Below are positions 26,821 through 36,775 of a stretch of DNA of 64,000 nucleotides, piece by piece (the stretch's first letter is position 1; each line of letters opens with the position of its first letter). The notes beneath the pieces were generated by a model. The model did not search any database. It had not been told where the DNA came from and saw only the letters and a program-made list of their open reading frames with translations. The position numbers and the translations under genes were made by a program. Where the stretch lies: contig NZ_KB849544.1 of assembly GCF_000368565.1 (NCBI RefSeq), positions 491,994-555,993 of the forward strand, read 5' to 3'. The DNA comes from Acinetobacter gerneri DSM 14967 = CIP 107464 = MTCC 9824 (GTDB lineage Bacteria > Pseudomonadota > Gammaproteobacteria > Pseudomonadales > Moraxellaceae).

Positions 26821-27780
26821 ATGAATAATCAACATTCTGACTATTTCCCAGACATTTTAGGTGCTGAATATCAGCAAATGACTTTAAATTTCCCTGACGA
26901 TTATGAGGGAAAAGTCACGGCAACTTTAGTCCGAAAAAAATCTGCGACAACTACTCAAAAAGCTGTGCTTTATATCCATGGTTTTATTGATTATTTTTTT
27001 CAAACAGAAATGGCTGAACAGTTTAATCAACAAGGTTTTGATTTTTATGCATTAGATTTACGAAAATACGGTCGCTCTCATCTAGCACATCAAAAATTTT
27101 ATAATGTGCGCGACATCAATGAATATGAAGCTGAAATTCATACAGCCCTCGATATTATTGCCCATGAAGGTCATGACCGTGTTTTGCTTGCGGGACATTC
27201 TACTGGTGGATTGATTACAACCCTGTTTGCAGCACATTATCCCAACCACCCATTAATCAAAGGCTTATGGGTAAATAGTCCATTTTATGACTTCAATATG
27301 AATTTACTGACCAAAAAGCTCGCACTTCCCCAAATCAGCCATGTTGGTAAAGTTTTTCCTAAATTGAGTTTTCCCGGTGGATTAAATAAATGGTATGTTC
27401 CTAGTTTGCATCATGATTTTTATGGTGAATGGGATTTCAATCTAGCGTGGAAACCCAAAGATTATCCTTTCGTTTCACTCAGTTTTATTCATGCAATTGT
27501 TGAGGCGCAAAAAGAAATTCACCAAGGTGTAGTTTTGACGATCCCAGCGTTAGTTATGCATTCGAGTCAGACTAAATCACCTAAAAAATGGTGTGAAGAT
27601 GCAAGCTCCAGTGACATTATTTTAAATGTGAAAGATATTGCTAAATATGCAAAAAAAATTGATGGTGATGTCACCATTAACCCAATTCAAAATGGCTTAC
27701 ACGATTTAGTTTTATCTGCTAAAGATGTTCGACATAACGTTTATCAAAATCTGTTTGACTGGTTAAATCGTAAATTTTAA
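26821..27780 (+). CDS. Alpha/beta hydrolase (monoacylglycerol lipase-like)
   Basis: 319 residues with an alpha/beta hydrolase core. YIHGFIDYFFQTEMAEQF is the oxyanion region, LDLRKYGRS follows, and AGHSTGG near residue 127 is the nucleophile elbow. A catalytic His is likely in NGLHDLVLS near residue 295. No signal peptide, so cytoplasmic. It resembles serine hydrolases annotated as lysophospholipase or monoacylglycerol lipase; true substrate unknown. Confidence 0.87.
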   Translation: MNNQHSDYFPDILGAEYQQMTLNFPDDYEGKVTATLVRKKSATTTQKAVLYIHGFIDYFFQTEMAEQFNQQGFDFYALDLRKYGRSHLAHQKFYNVRDINEYEAEIHTALDIIAHEGHDRVLLAGHSTGGLITTLFAAHYPNHPLIKGLWVNSPFYDFNMNLLTKKLALPQISHVGKVFPKLSFPGGLNKWYVPSLHHDFYGEWDFNLAWKPKDYPFVSLSFIHAIVEAQKEIHQGVVLTIPALVMHSSQTKSPKKWCEDASSSDIILNVKDIAKYAKKIDGDVTINPIQNGLHDLVLSAKDVRHNVYQNLFDWLNRKF

Positions 27781-27924
27781 GACAATGCCCAAAGCCCCAA
27801 CTGGGGCCATTGAGGATATATAGATACAGCAAATCACTTGAAATTAAAACCAACAAATGATTACGCTTTAAGCTCATTTATAGATTTATCATGTGAATTA
27901 TTTGATTTTATACGGTTGTAAAAT

Positions 27925-28485
27925 ATGAAAATTAACTTTACAAAAATAGCGATTGTCGGAGTAGCGCTTGCAACATTTGTAACTTTTGCAAAAGCTGAAA
28001 ATAAATCGAATAACTCTATACAACCTGTACAACAAATTGATCTACAAAAGTATTTAGGTCAATGGTATGAGGTCGCCCGTAAGCCTTTATATTTCCAAAA
28101 AGTTTGTGATCATAATGTCACTGCGAATTACTCACTAAAAGAAAATGGCAATATAAAAGTCGATAATCGATGTTTTGATAAAAACGATAAATTGAAACAA
28201 TCGATTGGTGAGGCTTATGTAAAAAATGCACCGCAAAACTCTATTTTAAAAGTGAGTTTTCTGCCAAGTGCAATTCGTTGGATTCCTATCGGTCGCGGGG
28301 ATTACTGGATATTAAAAATTGATGAAAACTATCAAACCGCACTTGTGGGTAGCCCAAATAAGAAATATTTATGGGTACTCAGTCGTGATGCTCATCCTGA
28401 TCAATCTATCGTCAATGAATATTTAGATTATGCAAAGTCACTCGGATATAATCTTGATGATTTGATTACAACAACACAAAAGTAA
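27925..28485 (+). CDS. blc: Periplasmic lipocalin (Blc-like)
   Basis: 186 residues with a Sec signal peptide (cleavage after AKA near residue 24). Lipocalin signature GQWYEVARKPLYFQ at residues 45-58, then VTANYSLKENG and YWILKIDENYQTALVGSPNKKYLWVLSR cut in the usual order (YQTALVG, then LWVLSR). Unlike E. coli Blc there is no lipobox, so the mature protein should be soluble in the periplasm. Blc-type lipocalins bind lysophospholipids and fatty acids during membrane stress. Confidence 0.92.
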   Translation: MKINFTKIAIVGVALATFVTFAKAENKSNNSIQPVQQIDLQKYLGQWYEVARKPLYFQKVCDHNVTANYSLKENGNIKVDNRCFDKNDKLKQSIGEAYVKNAPQNSILKVSFLPSAIRWIPIGRGDYWILKIDENYQTALVGSPNKKYLWVLSRDAHPDQSIVNEYLDYAKSLGYNLDDLITTTQK

Positions 28486-28534
28486 GACGATTTAAAAGTT
28501 AGCCGTTTCAAAAACACGACATCGCAAAATGATA

Positions 28535-28559
28535 AAAGCCCTCTTTTAGTGAGAGCTTT
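28535..28559. terminator. Terminator between convergent blc and a small gene
   Basis: AAAGCCCTC pairs with GAGAGCTTT (one mismatch) across a 7-base loop. Confidence 0.55.
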
Positions 28560-28582
28560 AGGTTTATTACAAAAACAGCATT

Positions 28583-28798
28583 TTATAACTTTTCAACCAA
28601 CACACGATCAACTTGTTTCAAACCTGAATGTTTCTCGTGATTTTTACGACGAATTTTGATGACTTTATCTTCTTGCAAGTCTTGCAACATCAGCTCAACT
28701 GCCATCATCGATTCTAGAGGTAGATCAGGGCCAATCCACTTTTGTTCGCCCGCATCCATGAGAATAATTTCATCATTAATTTGATCATAAAGGCTCAT
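28583..28798 (-). CDS. Small conserved protein of unknown function
   Basis: 71 residues from the ATG at 28798, which GAGGAAAAT precedes; the in-frame ATG at 28837 has no RBS. The N-terminal half is acidic (DQINDEIILMDAGEQKW) and the C-terminal half is basic (IKIRRKNHEKHSGLKQ). No signal peptide or membrane segment. I do not recognise a family. Confidence 0.65.
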   Translation of the reverse strand: MSLYDQINDEIILMDAGEQKWIGPDLPLESMMAVELMLQDLQEDKVIKIRRKNHEKHSGLKQVDRVLVEKL

Positions 28799-28923
28799 AT
28801 TTTCCTCACTTATGGTATGTGTTTCACCATATTTCATGCATACAGAATGAATGGCACAACTATATACCTTTTATTCAAAATCGCCAGTGAAATTTGGTTA
28901 AACGTCGATCAATTTTACACAAT

Positions 28924-28953
28924 AAAAAAACGCCCCGAATGGAGCGTTTTTTC
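28924..28953 (-). terminator. Intrinsic terminator of tkt
   Basis: On the minus strand AAAAAACGCTCC, a short loop, GGGGCGTTTTTTT, immediately after the transketolase stop codon. Confidence 0.85.
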
Positions 28954-28966
28954 GGTTTATTAAATT

Positions 28967-30955
28967 TTAAGCTGTTAATTCTTTCACAGCATTCACCACT
29001 GCATCAGTCGTGATACCAAAGTGTTGATATAAATCTTTGGCAGGTGCAGATTCACCATAAGTTGTCATACCGATCACGCGGCCATCAAGACCAACGAATT
29101 TCCACCAGTAGTCAACATGAGCTGCTTCAACTGCAACACGAGCACGGATATGTGCAGGTAAAACTGCTTCACGATAAGCAGCATCTTGTTTTACAAATTC
29201 TTCAGCACACGGCATAGAAACCACACGTACACCTTCTAATTGTGCATATGCTTCCATTGCCAATGAAACTTCAGAACCTGTTGCAATAATGATTGCTTTC
29301 AATTCGCCTTTTTCTTCAGCCAATACATAACCGCCTTTCGCAGCATTTTCAATTTGCGCTTGAGTACGTGTTTGGAATGGTAAGTTTTGACGAGAGAAAA
29401 TCAACGCAGTAGGACCTTCGCTACGTTGTACCGCAGATTTCCATGCAATAACTGTTTCTACAGTATCCGCAGGACGCCATGTATTTAAGTTTGGCGTACC
29501 ACGTAAAGATGCAATTTGTTCTACAGGTTGATGTGTAGGACCATCTTCACCCAAGCCAATTGAGTCATGTGTATAGACATGGATCACACGTTGTTTCATC
29601 AATGCTGACATACGTACGGCATTACGTGCATATTCCATAAACATAAGGAATGTTGCTACATAAGGAATGAAGCCGCCGTGCAATGCTACGCCATTGGCAA
29701 TTGCAGTCATACCGAACTCACGTACACCATAATGAACATAGTTACCAGCAGGATCTGATTCTACACCTTTCGCACCTTTCCAAAGTGTAAGGTTTGAACC
29801 GGCTAAGTCAGCAGAACCACCCAACAATTCTGGAAGTAATGGACCAAATGCTTGCAAAGTATTTTGGCTTGCTTTACGTGTTGCAATTGTTTCTGCTTTA
29901 GCATTTGTTTCAGCAATAAAAGCATCGGCTTTCGCAGCAAAGTCTGCAGGTAACACACCACCTTCACGACGAAGCAATTCAGCAGCTTCAGTTGGGTATT
30001 TTGCTTGATAAGCAGCAAATGTTTTATCCCAATTCGCTTCAGATGTCGCACCCTTTTCTTTAGCATTCCATGCAGCATAAATATCAGCAGGAATAACAAA
30101 TGCTTCTTCTGTCCAGCCCAATGCTTGACGAGTTAATGCAATTTCATCATTACCAAGTGGTGCACCGTGGCAATCTTCTTTACCTTGTTTGTTTGGTGAA
30201 CCTAAACCGATCACAGTTTTACACATGATCAATGTTGGTTTAGCTGTTTCAGCTTTTGCTTCTACAGTTGCTTTACGGATCGCATCAGCATCGTGACCAT
30301 CAACTTTGAGAACTTGCCAGCCATAAGCTTTGAAGCGTTGCTCTGTATCATCAGAGAACCAACCTTCTACTTCACCGTCGATCGAAATACCATTGTCATC
30401 ATAATACGCAACAAGTTTTCCAAGACCTAAAGTGCCTGCCAAAGAACATGCTTCATGAGAAACACCTTCCATCAAACAACCATCACCCAAGAAACAATAA
30501 GTAAAATGATCTACAACTTGGATATCATCTTTATTGAACTGAGCCGCCAAAGTTTTTTCTGCCAATGCAAAACCTACAGCATTTGCAATCCCTTGACCCA
30601 ACGGACCTGTCGTAGTTTCAATACCAGGTGCATAACCCAATTCTGGGTGACCAGGCGTTTTAGAATGTAACTGACGGAATTGTTTTAAATCTTCGATAGA
30701 AAGATCATAACCTGTCAAATGCAAAAGTGCGTATTGCAACATTGAACCATGACCATTTGAAAGCACAAAGCGGTCACGGTTAATCCAATTTGGGTTTTGC
30801 GGATTATGATTTAAAAATTCACGCCAAACGACATCAGCGATATCTGCCATCCCCATTGGAGCACCTGGATGTCCAGAATTTGCTTTTTGCACAGCATCCA
30901 TTGCTAATACACGTATTGCGTTGGCAAAACGACGTTCATTAAGCGGGGTTGTCAT
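28967..30955 (-). CDS. tkt: Transketolase
   Basis: Thiamine-diphosphate enzyme of the pentose-phosphate pathway; moves two-carbon units between sugar phosphates. 662 residues, the normal length. N-terminal [17 protein letters not shown] and [13 protein letters not shown], the ThDP motif beginning [13 protein letters not shown] near residue 155, the glutamate-containing [12 protein letters not shown] and the substrate-phosphate site [18 protein letters not shown]. Together with tal at 8.5 kb it provides the non-oxidative pentose route. Own terminator. Confidence 0.97.
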   Translation of the reverse strand: MTTPLNERRFANAIRVLAMDAVQKANSGHPGAPMGMADIADVVWREFLNHNPQNPNWINRDRFVLSNGHGSMLQYALLHLTGYDLSIEDLKQFRQLHSKTPGHPELGYAPGIETTTGPLGQGIANAVGFALAEKTLAAQFNKDDIQVVDHFTYCFLGDGCLMEGVSHEACSLAGTLGLGKLVAYYDDNGISIDGEVEGWFSDDTEQRFKAYGWQVLKVDGHDADAIRKATVEAKAETAKPTLIMCKTVIGLGSPNKQGKEDCHGAPLGNDEIALTRQALGWTEEAFVIPADIYAAWNAKEKGATSEANWDKTFAAYQAKYPTEAAELLRREGGVLPADFAAKADAFIAETNAKAETIATRKASQNTLQAFGPLLPELLGGSADLAGSNLTLWKGAKGVESDPAGNYVHYGVREFGMTAIANGVALHGGFIPYVATFLMFMEYARNAVRMSALMKQRVIHVYTHDSIGLGEDGPTHQPVEQIASLRGTPNLNTWRPADTVETVIAWKSAVQRSEGPTALIFSRQNLPFQTRTQAQIENAAKGGYVLAEEKGELKAIIIATGSEVSLAMEAYAQLEGVRVVSMPCAEEFVKQDAAYREAVLPAHIRARVAVEAAHVDYWWKFVGLDGRVIGMTTYGESAPAKDLYQHFGITTDAVVNAVKELTA

Positions 30956-31126
30956 AAATCTCAGTCCAATAATTGGTTAAATGTGGAAGATGAATACAAA
31001 TTCAATGAGGGTCTATTGTCTTAAAAAATCATTAAAGCGTAAAGACTAATAATCTATATTTAACGTCCTTATACACAAAAGAACAAAAAATAATCAACCT
31101 TAAGTCAAAAAAATGCAATCACCCTG

Positions 31127-32293
31127 CTATTCAGCAAAATTTTCTGCAAAGCAAATTCGATTACGGCCTTGAGCCTTGGCTTGATATAAAGCAATATCAG
31201 CCGCATTTAAAGCCTCAGTCACTTTAGTATCATTGCGAATAAATGCAATGCCCATACTTCCAGTCACTTTAAAAGTCGTATTTTTTGCAAGCCTATGATC
31301 AATTTCAGATAAAGCACGTATACAACGCTGTGCGATCATCCGCGCTGTTTTTTCGTCCGTATTTTTTAAAATCATCAAAAATTCTTCACCGCCATAACGC
31401 CCTAAAATGTCCGTACCACGAATGTTCTCTTGAATCGTATTTGCAACAGTAATCAGCACTTGATCACCAATCAAATGACCATAACGATCGTTCACTTGTT
31501 TAAAATTATCCAAATCCAACATGATAATTGCATGATGCTGAACATCATCCATTTGCAATAACAGCTCTGTCAGTTTGCGACGATTATAGACACCCGTTAA
31601 AGAATCGAACTGCACCAGATGCGCAATATACATCTCTCTTTCACGCCATTGCTTAATAATCATATTCAACAAATACAATGATATAAACAAAACTGGGAAA
31701 CAAAAGTACCCCATGGTACCCAACCAAAGAGAGTTTCGATAATAAGGCTGTCCAATATTTTCAAAATTGAAAAGAGGCGCATAAACCAATTGATTTTGTA
31801 GTGTTAAATGTCCAATGATCCCAGAAACGATTGATACTGAGACAATCACTGAAAAAATAATCCGACTATTAAATAAAATTAGTCCAACAAATAAATAACA
31901 TGCGGCATTGACAATGGTGCTGGCTGAAAAAATGCCTGACATATAGGCATCGTACAACTGGGCTAGCCCAAATATTTGTACCGTAAAATAAGGGGCTATA
32001 TGATAAAATTTTCTTTGATCAATACAAAAAAAGCCCAAAATAATGAGAGCAAATGCGACACCGATCTCAATCAACTCAATTCTGAGCTGATACAACATCG
32101 CAGGCAAATGAATAAATGGATGGTATTCGGGTGTAAAGTAAATCACCCCTTTCCATAAAATCCATAAAATTTTGATAAAAATAAAGAAAGCAAAGACAAA
32201 TATAGACTTTTTAATCGGATTCCAATTTAAGATTCGATGATCACTGAATAATTGATCTATCCGTTGATCCATCAATTTTAAAAAAGGATTCAT
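31127..32293 (-). CDS. Membrane-bound diguanylate cyclase
   Basis: Makes the second messenger cyclic di-GMP. About 388 residues from the chosen start: six or so hydrophobic segments in the first 220 residues, then a GGDEF domain with the active-site motif GRYGGEEFLMIL, the conserved FDSLTGVYNRRKL beginning and LDLDNFKQVNDRYGH. No clear RxxD inhibitory site is visible before the motif. No phosphodiesterase domain. The membrane domain resembles a MASE-type sensor; its signal is unknown. The start is uncertain: an ATG at 32374 would add 27 hydrophobic residues, and neither has a strong RBS. Confidence 0.9.
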   Translation of the reverse strand: MNPFLKLMDQRIDQLFSDHRILNWNPIKKSIFVFAFFIFIKILWILWKGVIYFTPEYHPFIHLPAMLYQLRIELIEIGVAFALIILGFFCIDQRKFYHIAPYFTVQIFGLAQLYDAYMSGIFSASTIVNAACYLFVGLILFNSRIIFSVIVSVSIVSGIIGHLTLQNQLVYAPLFNFENIGQPYYRNSLWLGTMGYFCFPVLFISLYLLNMIIKQWREREMYIAHLVQFDSLTGVYNRRKLTELLLQMDDVQHHAIIMLDLDNFKQVNDRYGHLIGDQVLITVANTIQENIRGTDILGRYGGEEFLMILKNTDEKTARMIAQRCIRALSEIDHRLAKNTTFKVTGSMGIAFIRNDTKVTEALNAADIALYQAKAQGRNRICFAENFAE

Positions 32294-32745
32294 TAAGATA
32301 TTAATGCCTATTTTAGTGTTAAAATATGAGCATATTTTATAACAAATATATGAAATAACAATAATATAAATCAAATTATTTTGAATCTTGTTATTTTTTA
32401 ATCACTTAAATTTTTAGTCACAATGCTTTAATTTGATATATATCACATATTAATATTTTAATTTGATACATTGTACATTAATAAAAATATAATTTTCATT
32501 TGATTTTTACTTTTAATTTCTTAAATTAATCATTTATTCTTTCATCCATGAAATTGATCAATTTATTATCTTTTTCACTTTTTATCACAACAATCCCTGC
32601 TCTATATCATGATTTCTGATGAGCATATCAATTAAAAAGTCTACGAATTGAAATATTTTCATGCATTTTAGTCAGGTTCTGCTAGTCCTTAAGCCGAAGT
32701 CGATGTAACATAACGCGTCTTTTGTATAACTGTAATAGGACTTTC
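32294..32745. other. Intergenic region between divergent diguanylate cyclase gene and metK
   Basis: AT-rich, no gene. It contains a near-consensus CRP-type site at 32432-32447 and a second copy of the motif TTTAATTTGATA just after it. No SAM-binding riboswitch could be recognised before metK. Confidence 0.5.
32432..32447. promoter_or_regulatory. CRP-type palindrome upstream of the diguanylate cyclase gene
   Basis: TTTGA-TATATA-TCACA matches nine of ten consensus positions of TGTGA-N6-TCACA. Its centre is about 147 bases from the cyclase start and about 306 from metK. Confidence 0.4.
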
Positions 32746-33912
32746 ATGCGCGAGTACGCTGTTTTTACTTCGGAATCTGTAAGCGAAGGTCATCCCGATA
32801 AAATGGCTGACCAAATCAGTGACGCTATTTTGGATGCAATCTTAAAAGAAGACCCTTATGCACGGGTTGCTTGTGAAACATTAGTAAAAACTGGTGCGGT
32901 CGTGCTTGCAGGTGAAATTACCACGACTGCAAATGTAGATTTCGAAGCAATTGTTCGTCAAACCGTAAACGGTATTGGCTACCATCACACTGATCTTGGT
33001 TTTGATGGCTCAACTTGTGCCGTTATCAATATGATCGGTAAACAATCTCCTGAAATCGCTCAAGGTGTCGATCGCCAAAAACCTGAAGATCAAGGTGCTG
33101 GTGACCAAGGCTTAATGTTTGGTTATGCAAGCCGTGAAACAGATGTTTTAATGCCTGCTCCAATCTCTTATGCGCATCGTTTGATGGAACGCCAAGCTGA
33201 GCTTCGTCGTTCTGGCGCATTACCTTGGTTACGCCCAGATGCTAAAAGCCAAGTGACATTTGCTTATGAAAATGGCAAACCAGTTCGTTTAGATGCTGTG
33301 GTACTTTCGACTCAACATGATCCTGAAATTACTCAAACTGCTTTGAAAGAAGCAATCATTGAAGAAATTATCAAACCAGTGATTCCAAGTGAAATGTTCC
33401 ATGCAGGCACCAAATTCCACATCAATCCAACAGGTTTGTTTGTGATCGGTGGTCCTGTAGGTGACTGTGGCTTAACAGGTCGTAAAATTATTGTAGATAC
33501 TTACGGCGGTATGGCTCGTCACGGTGGTGGTGCTTTCTCTGGTAAAGATCCATCAAAAGTTGACCGCTCTGCTGCTTATGCAGGTCGTTATGTGGCTAAA
33601 AATATCGTAGCTGCTGGTCTTGCAGATAAATGTGAAATCCAAGTGTCTTATGCAATTGGTGTTGCTGAGCCGACTTCTATTTCGATCAATACATTTAACA
33701 CTGGTAAAGTTGACGATGAAGTCATCGTGCAATTGGTTCGTGAACATTTTGATTTACGTCCATTTGGTATCACACGTATGCTTGATCTCCTTCAACCAAT
33801 GTACAAACAGACTGCTGCATATGGTCACTTTGGTCGTCAAGGTTCTGATCATGCCTTTACTTGGGAAAAAACAGATAAAGTTGAAGCATTAAAAGCATCT
33901 GCTGGTCTGTAA
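32746..33912 (+). CDS. metK: S-adenosylmethionine synthetase
   Basis: Makes S-adenosylmethionine from methionine and ATP. 388 residues from the start at 32746, where AGGA precedes an ATG giving the usual [19 protein letters not shown]; the upstream in-frame start at 32722 adds eight residues foreign to the family. Signatures: [47 protein letters not shown]. Essential single-copy gene with a strong terminator. Confidence 0.97.
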   Translation: MREYAVFTSESVSEGHPDKMADQISDAILDAILKEDPYARVACETLVKTGAVVLAGEITTTANVDFEAIVRQTVNGIGYHHTDLGFDGSTCAVINMIGKQSPEIAQGVDRQKPEDQGAGDQGLMFGYASRETDVLMPAPISYAHRLMERQAELRRSGALPWLRPDAKSQVTFAYENGKPVRLDAVVLSTQHDPEITQTALKEAIIEEIIKPVIPSEMFHAGTKFHINPTGLFVIGGPVGDCGLTGRKIIVDTYGGMARHGGGAFSGKDPSKVDRSAAYAGRYVAKNIVAAGLADKCEIQVSYAIGVAEPTSISINTFNTGKVDDEVIVQLVREHFDLRPFGITRMLDLLQPMYKQTAAYGHFGRQGSDHAFTWEKTDKVEALKASAGL

Positions 33913-33937
33913 TCTTTTCAGTAAAATCAAATATTTT

Positions 33938-33965
33938 AAAAGCCTGCATTATTGCGGGCTTTTTT
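33938..33965 (+). terminator. Intrinsic terminator of metK
   Basis: AAAAGCCTGC / GCGGGCTTTT stem with a 6-base loop and T-tail. Confidence 0.9.
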
Positions 33966-34099
33966 ATGCCGAATGATAAATCTTTAAAATGTATAAAATA
34001 AATAATTTAAAAATATCAAATCTAAGCCACTTTAAAATCCCCATTCCCTGCTATATTTTTGTAAGATGTTATACTTATTTTCATTTGAGGATGAGCAAA

Positions 34100-34402
34100 A
34101 TGGCTGTACTGCTGCAAGTTGATTTCCCAAGCCAAGGTCCATTTAAACAAGAGATGGCGATTGCTTTCAAGGCATTGGCTGAAAGCATCAATCTGGAAAA
34201 TGGAATGATTTGGAAAATTTGGACTGAAAATAGCGAAACATTAGAGTCTGGTGGCGTGTATTTATTTGATAATCAAGCCAATGCAGAAACTTATTTAAAA
34301 ATGCATACAGCACGTTTAGAAAGTTTTGGTCTAACAGATATTCGAGCTAAAATTTTCGAAATTAATCAAGAACTTTCAAAGATTAATCACGCACCAATTT
34401 AA
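34100..34402 (+). CDS. ydhR: YdhR-family putative monooxygenase
   Basis: 100 residues from the ATG at 34100 (MAVLLQVDFP), which has GAGG nine bases upstream; an ATG at 34091 touches the RBS and is less likely. The sequence matches the small ferredoxin-like YdhR fold: QVDFPSQGPF, GMIWKIWTENSETLESGGVYLFDN and AETYLKMHTARLESFGL are the recognisable stretches. YdhR proteins are dimeric and resemble antibiotic-biosynthesis monooxygenases, but the reaction in bacteria is not established. Confidence 0.9.
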   Translation: MAVLLQVDFPSQGPFKQEMAIAFKALAESINLENGMIWKIWTENSETLESGGVYLFDNQANAETYLKMHTARLESFGLTDIRAKIFEINQELSKINHAPI

Positions 34403-34614
34403 AAGCTGATCCCGTTACAGAACTATTAATCATAGCACTCAGATCATAACTGAAATTGTAGTACTGACTAAAATTACGAATTACGCGCGTGAGAAAATAC
34501 TGTAAATGAAAAAACCATGTGTACATTTCATCGCTGAGTTTGAAATCATTTTAATCATAATCTAAACAAAACCAAGCCCTGTTTTGCCTATCAAAAACGA
34601 TAATTTTTCACAAA

Positions 34615-34644
34615 AGAAATCCTGCTTTTTGCAGGATTTCTTTT
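34615..34644 (-). terminator. Intrinsic terminator of the zinc-ribbon membrane gene
   Basis: AGAAATCCTGC / GCAGGATTTCT, an 11-bp perfect stem with a 5-base loop, followed by T in either direction. It overlaps the end of the minus-strand gene. Confidence 0.85.
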
Positions 34645-34903
34645 AATTTGAATCATGATTTTGCATTGCTTTATCACGATTTAAAAACTCTAGAAGTGAT
34701 TGCTGTCTAGGCGTATCTTCATGATTTTTGATATAAGCATGGATCAGACTCAGTGTAACAACGACAACGAGTGAAGCCACGACACAAAAAATCCACATAC
34801 TGATGGGACTACGAATGTGATGTGAACCACAATGAGGACATTCTTTATGCGCATTTGTCAGCACATGTTCGCAACAAGCACAATGGTAACGTAATATCAT
34901 CAT
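34643..34903 (-). CDS. Small membrane protein with N-terminal zinc ribbon
   Basis: 86 residues. CACC at 8-11 and CPHC near 22-25 form a four-cysteine zinc ribbon. One membrane helix follows at about 36-56 (ISMWIFCVVASLVVVVTLS), then a charged tail. GGAGATCA precedes two consecutive ATG codons. This ribbon-plus-anchor plan is common in small bacterial proteins of unknown role. The ribbon is probably cytoplasmic. Confidence 0.75.
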   Translation of the reverse strand: MMILRYHCACCEHVLTNAHKECPHCGSHHIRSPISMWIFCVVASLVVVVTLSLIHAYIKNHEDTPRQQSLLEFLNRDKAMQNHDSN

Positions 34904-35190
34904 TGATCTCCTTTTATTATATTTATTGGTTGTTTATTCAATATTCCTTGACCGTCATCGAATCAATTTTCCAAATTGATTGAATCGAAATATCCAACTC
35001 CAATGACATGCTTTAAGATTAGCTATAGCCGAATATTTTGTCAACCAGATCACAAAACAAATGAGAAAATCAAAAAAAATGTGAATATTTTCAAACCAAT
35101 TCATTTTATATTTTTTTAGTATAATGGCATTATTTATCACTTATATGACAGAATACAGTCTATTTCATGACAATTTAGGGCTTGCTCATC

Positions 35191-35385
35191 ATGGTACAAT
35201 TGATCAATAAAGGTGGTTTTCGCGAACGTGCCAATCGTAGTCGTAAATATGGTCAGTCTGAAAACCAACAAACAGTACTCAATCCAAATAGCTATCAACC
35301 ACAACAAAAAAAAGACGATGATCAAACATCGCCTTCAAAAACCTCATCAAATCAAGCCGAGTTAGAAAATAAAACTCAAGATTGA
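35191..35385 (+). CDS. Small basic/polar protein of unknown function
   Basis: 64 residues from the ATG at 35191 (MVQLINKGGFRERANRSRKYG), with AGGG about ten bases upstream; a TTG at 35182 is possible. The first 25 residues are strongly basic and the rest is polar and probably disordered (QQTVLNPNSYQPQQKK). It may be a ribosome- or nucleic-acid-associated small protein, but this is only inferred from composition. Confidence 0.5.
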   Translation: MVQLINKGGFRERANRSRKYGQSENQQTVLNPNSYQPQQKKDDDQTSPSKTSSNQAELENKTQD

Positions 35386-35437
35386 ACTGCGGGTACAATA
35401 TTCATTTCAGATTTTATAAATTTCAAATATTTTACTT

Positions 35438-36073
35438 TTAAAAGAAGCCCAGCATTTTAATCGCATCAAACCATAAAAATATGGCAAAAAACAAAAATAA
35501 GATCCCTGACAAAATATCGATATAACTCCCCGAACGTTGATACAAAGCCTTAATTTTAGGAATCGACATCACCATCATCAACAAAGAAAAGACCACTAAT
35601 GTTTGAATTGGGATAATCACGGCTAACAATGGTTTGAGGTGTTCGCTCGCGGTAGAACTCAGCGCCAATGAAAAAACACTGCTGAAATAAATTAAAATCT
35701 TCGGATTGGCAAGATTGGTAAACAATCCCATAAGAAAATAATTTTTTTGCTCCGCCAATGTGCCATCGAGTTGGGCTTCATTTTTCAAAGAAGCAAGACC
35801 ACCTTTTAGCATGGCATAGCCCATTTTTGCCAAAAAGAAACCACCGATCAACATGAGAATCTGTTGTATCCACGGCCAGTTCTGCATCAACACAGTAAAA
35901 CCAAGTAATGTCAATGCAACCCAAACCACGACACCGGCAGAAATTCCTAAGATAATTTTTAGGGTATTGCTACGAGTAGTTGAAGCTGAGCTTTTTGCAA
36001 CCAAGAGCACATCTGGACCAGGACTTAACTGTGCAATAAAATGTAAAGCACATATCGTCAATAAAACTGACAT
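35438..36073 (-). CDS. LysE/RhtB-family amino acid exporter
   Basis: 211-residue inner-membrane exporter with about six hydrophobic segments. The family motif QLSPGPDVLLVAKSSASTTR begins near residue 15, and GLFTNLANPKILIYFSSVF marks the second half. It differs clearly from the LeuE-type exporter at 9.6 kb and is closer to RhtB/RhtC. Substrates in this family are threonine, homoserine and other amino acids; which one cannot be told here. Confidence 0.88.
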   Translation of the reverse strand: MSVLLTICALHFIAQLSPGPDVLLVAKSSASTTRSNTLKIILGISAGVVVWVALTLLGFTVLMQNWPWIQQILMLIGGFFLAKMGYAMLKGGLASLKNEAQLDGTLAEQKNYFLMGLFTNLANPKILIYFSSVFSLALSSTASEHLKPLLAVIIPIQTLVVFSLLMMVMSIPKIKALYQRSGSYIDILSGILFLFFAIFLWFDAIKMLGFF

Positions 36074-36147
36074 AAGCGTTTAATGAATAAAAATGTGCCA
36101 ATAGTATAAAAGCTAAATCATCATCATGTGAGAATTATTCAACAAAT

Positions 36148-36173
36148 AAAAAAGCCGAATCAATGATTCGGCC
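36148..36173 (-). terminator. Intrinsic terminator of fxsA
   Basis: GCCGAATCATTGATTCGGC, a palindromic hairpin with a TTTTTT tail on the minus strand. Confidence 0.85.
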
Positions 36174-36190
36174 GTATTTTATACAATTTC

Positions 36191-36775
36191 TTATTTTTGG
36201 TTGACGTCTTTCAATTCAATTTGTTTGCGTTCAGGCTCTACTTCACGTGCCTCACCATCAATAATTGAAGAATCACGGTATTGACCACCGCCCTGTTGAT
36301 TTTGCATATCTTGCATTTGACGCATCAAATCAGCGAATGGGTTTTGTCCAGCTTGACCGCCCATATCTCCCATTGATCCGCCCATCATGCCACCCATCAT
36401 TTTGTTCATCATGGCTTGTTGGCGTTTTGCAATCATATTCATCGCAAAATTACGTGCGAGTTTTTGTACACCTGGAATCAAAATAATGATCGCCAAAGCA
36501 TCTGTGATCAGACCCGGAATCATCAATAAGAAACCAGAAATCGCTACGGTCAATTTTTTACTCACATCTGCATCCATTCCCATTTGGCCTGTCATTTGCA
36601 TTTGTTGCATCTGAGGCATAATGGTCGCAGTGCTTGAGCGAATCATACTTAAACCGATAAAGAATGTGATAAAGAACGAGAAAAAGACGTACCAACCGCT
36701 AATGAATTGTGCTACACCAATCCATACAGCAATTTCTAAAATAAAGTAGATTAGAATAAGCGGAAATAATTTCAT
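36191..36775 (-). CDS. fxsA: FxsA-family membrane protein
   Basis: 194 residues. FxsA domain at residues 1-125, with hydrophobic segments at about 5-45 and 75-100 (LILIYFILEIAVWIGVAQFI and MIPGLITDALAIIILIPGV). The C-terminal 70 residues are a Met/Gly/Gln-rich tail (MMNKMMGGMMGGSMGDMGGQ), ending in a charged segment. FxsA is named for its effect on exclusion of phage T7 by F plasmid in E. coli; its normal function is unknown. The Met/Gly tail looks flexible. Confidence 0.88.
   Translation of the reverse strand: MKLFPLILIYFILEIAVWIGVAQFISGWYVFFSFFITFFIGLSMIRSSTATIMPQMQQMQMTGQMGMDADVSKKLTVAISGFLLMIPGLITDALAIIILIPGVQKLARNFAMNMIAKRQQAMMNKMMGGMMGGSMGDMGGQAGQNPFADLMRQMQDMQNQQGGGQYRDSSIIDGEAREVEPERKQIELKDVNQK

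Noticed and set aside
27783-27812. GCCCCAACTGGGGC hairpin after the lipase-like gene
   Set aside because: A stem is present but no T-tract follows on either strand, so I did not call it a terminator.
32375-32745. SAM riboswitch before metK
   Set aside because: No conserved riboswitch core could be found; the region is AT-rich promoter DNA.
34955-35325. Two minus-strand frames of about 60 codons
   Set aside because: No ribosome-binding sites; one overlaps the better supported plus-strand small gene at 35191, and the composition is that of random AT-rich frames.
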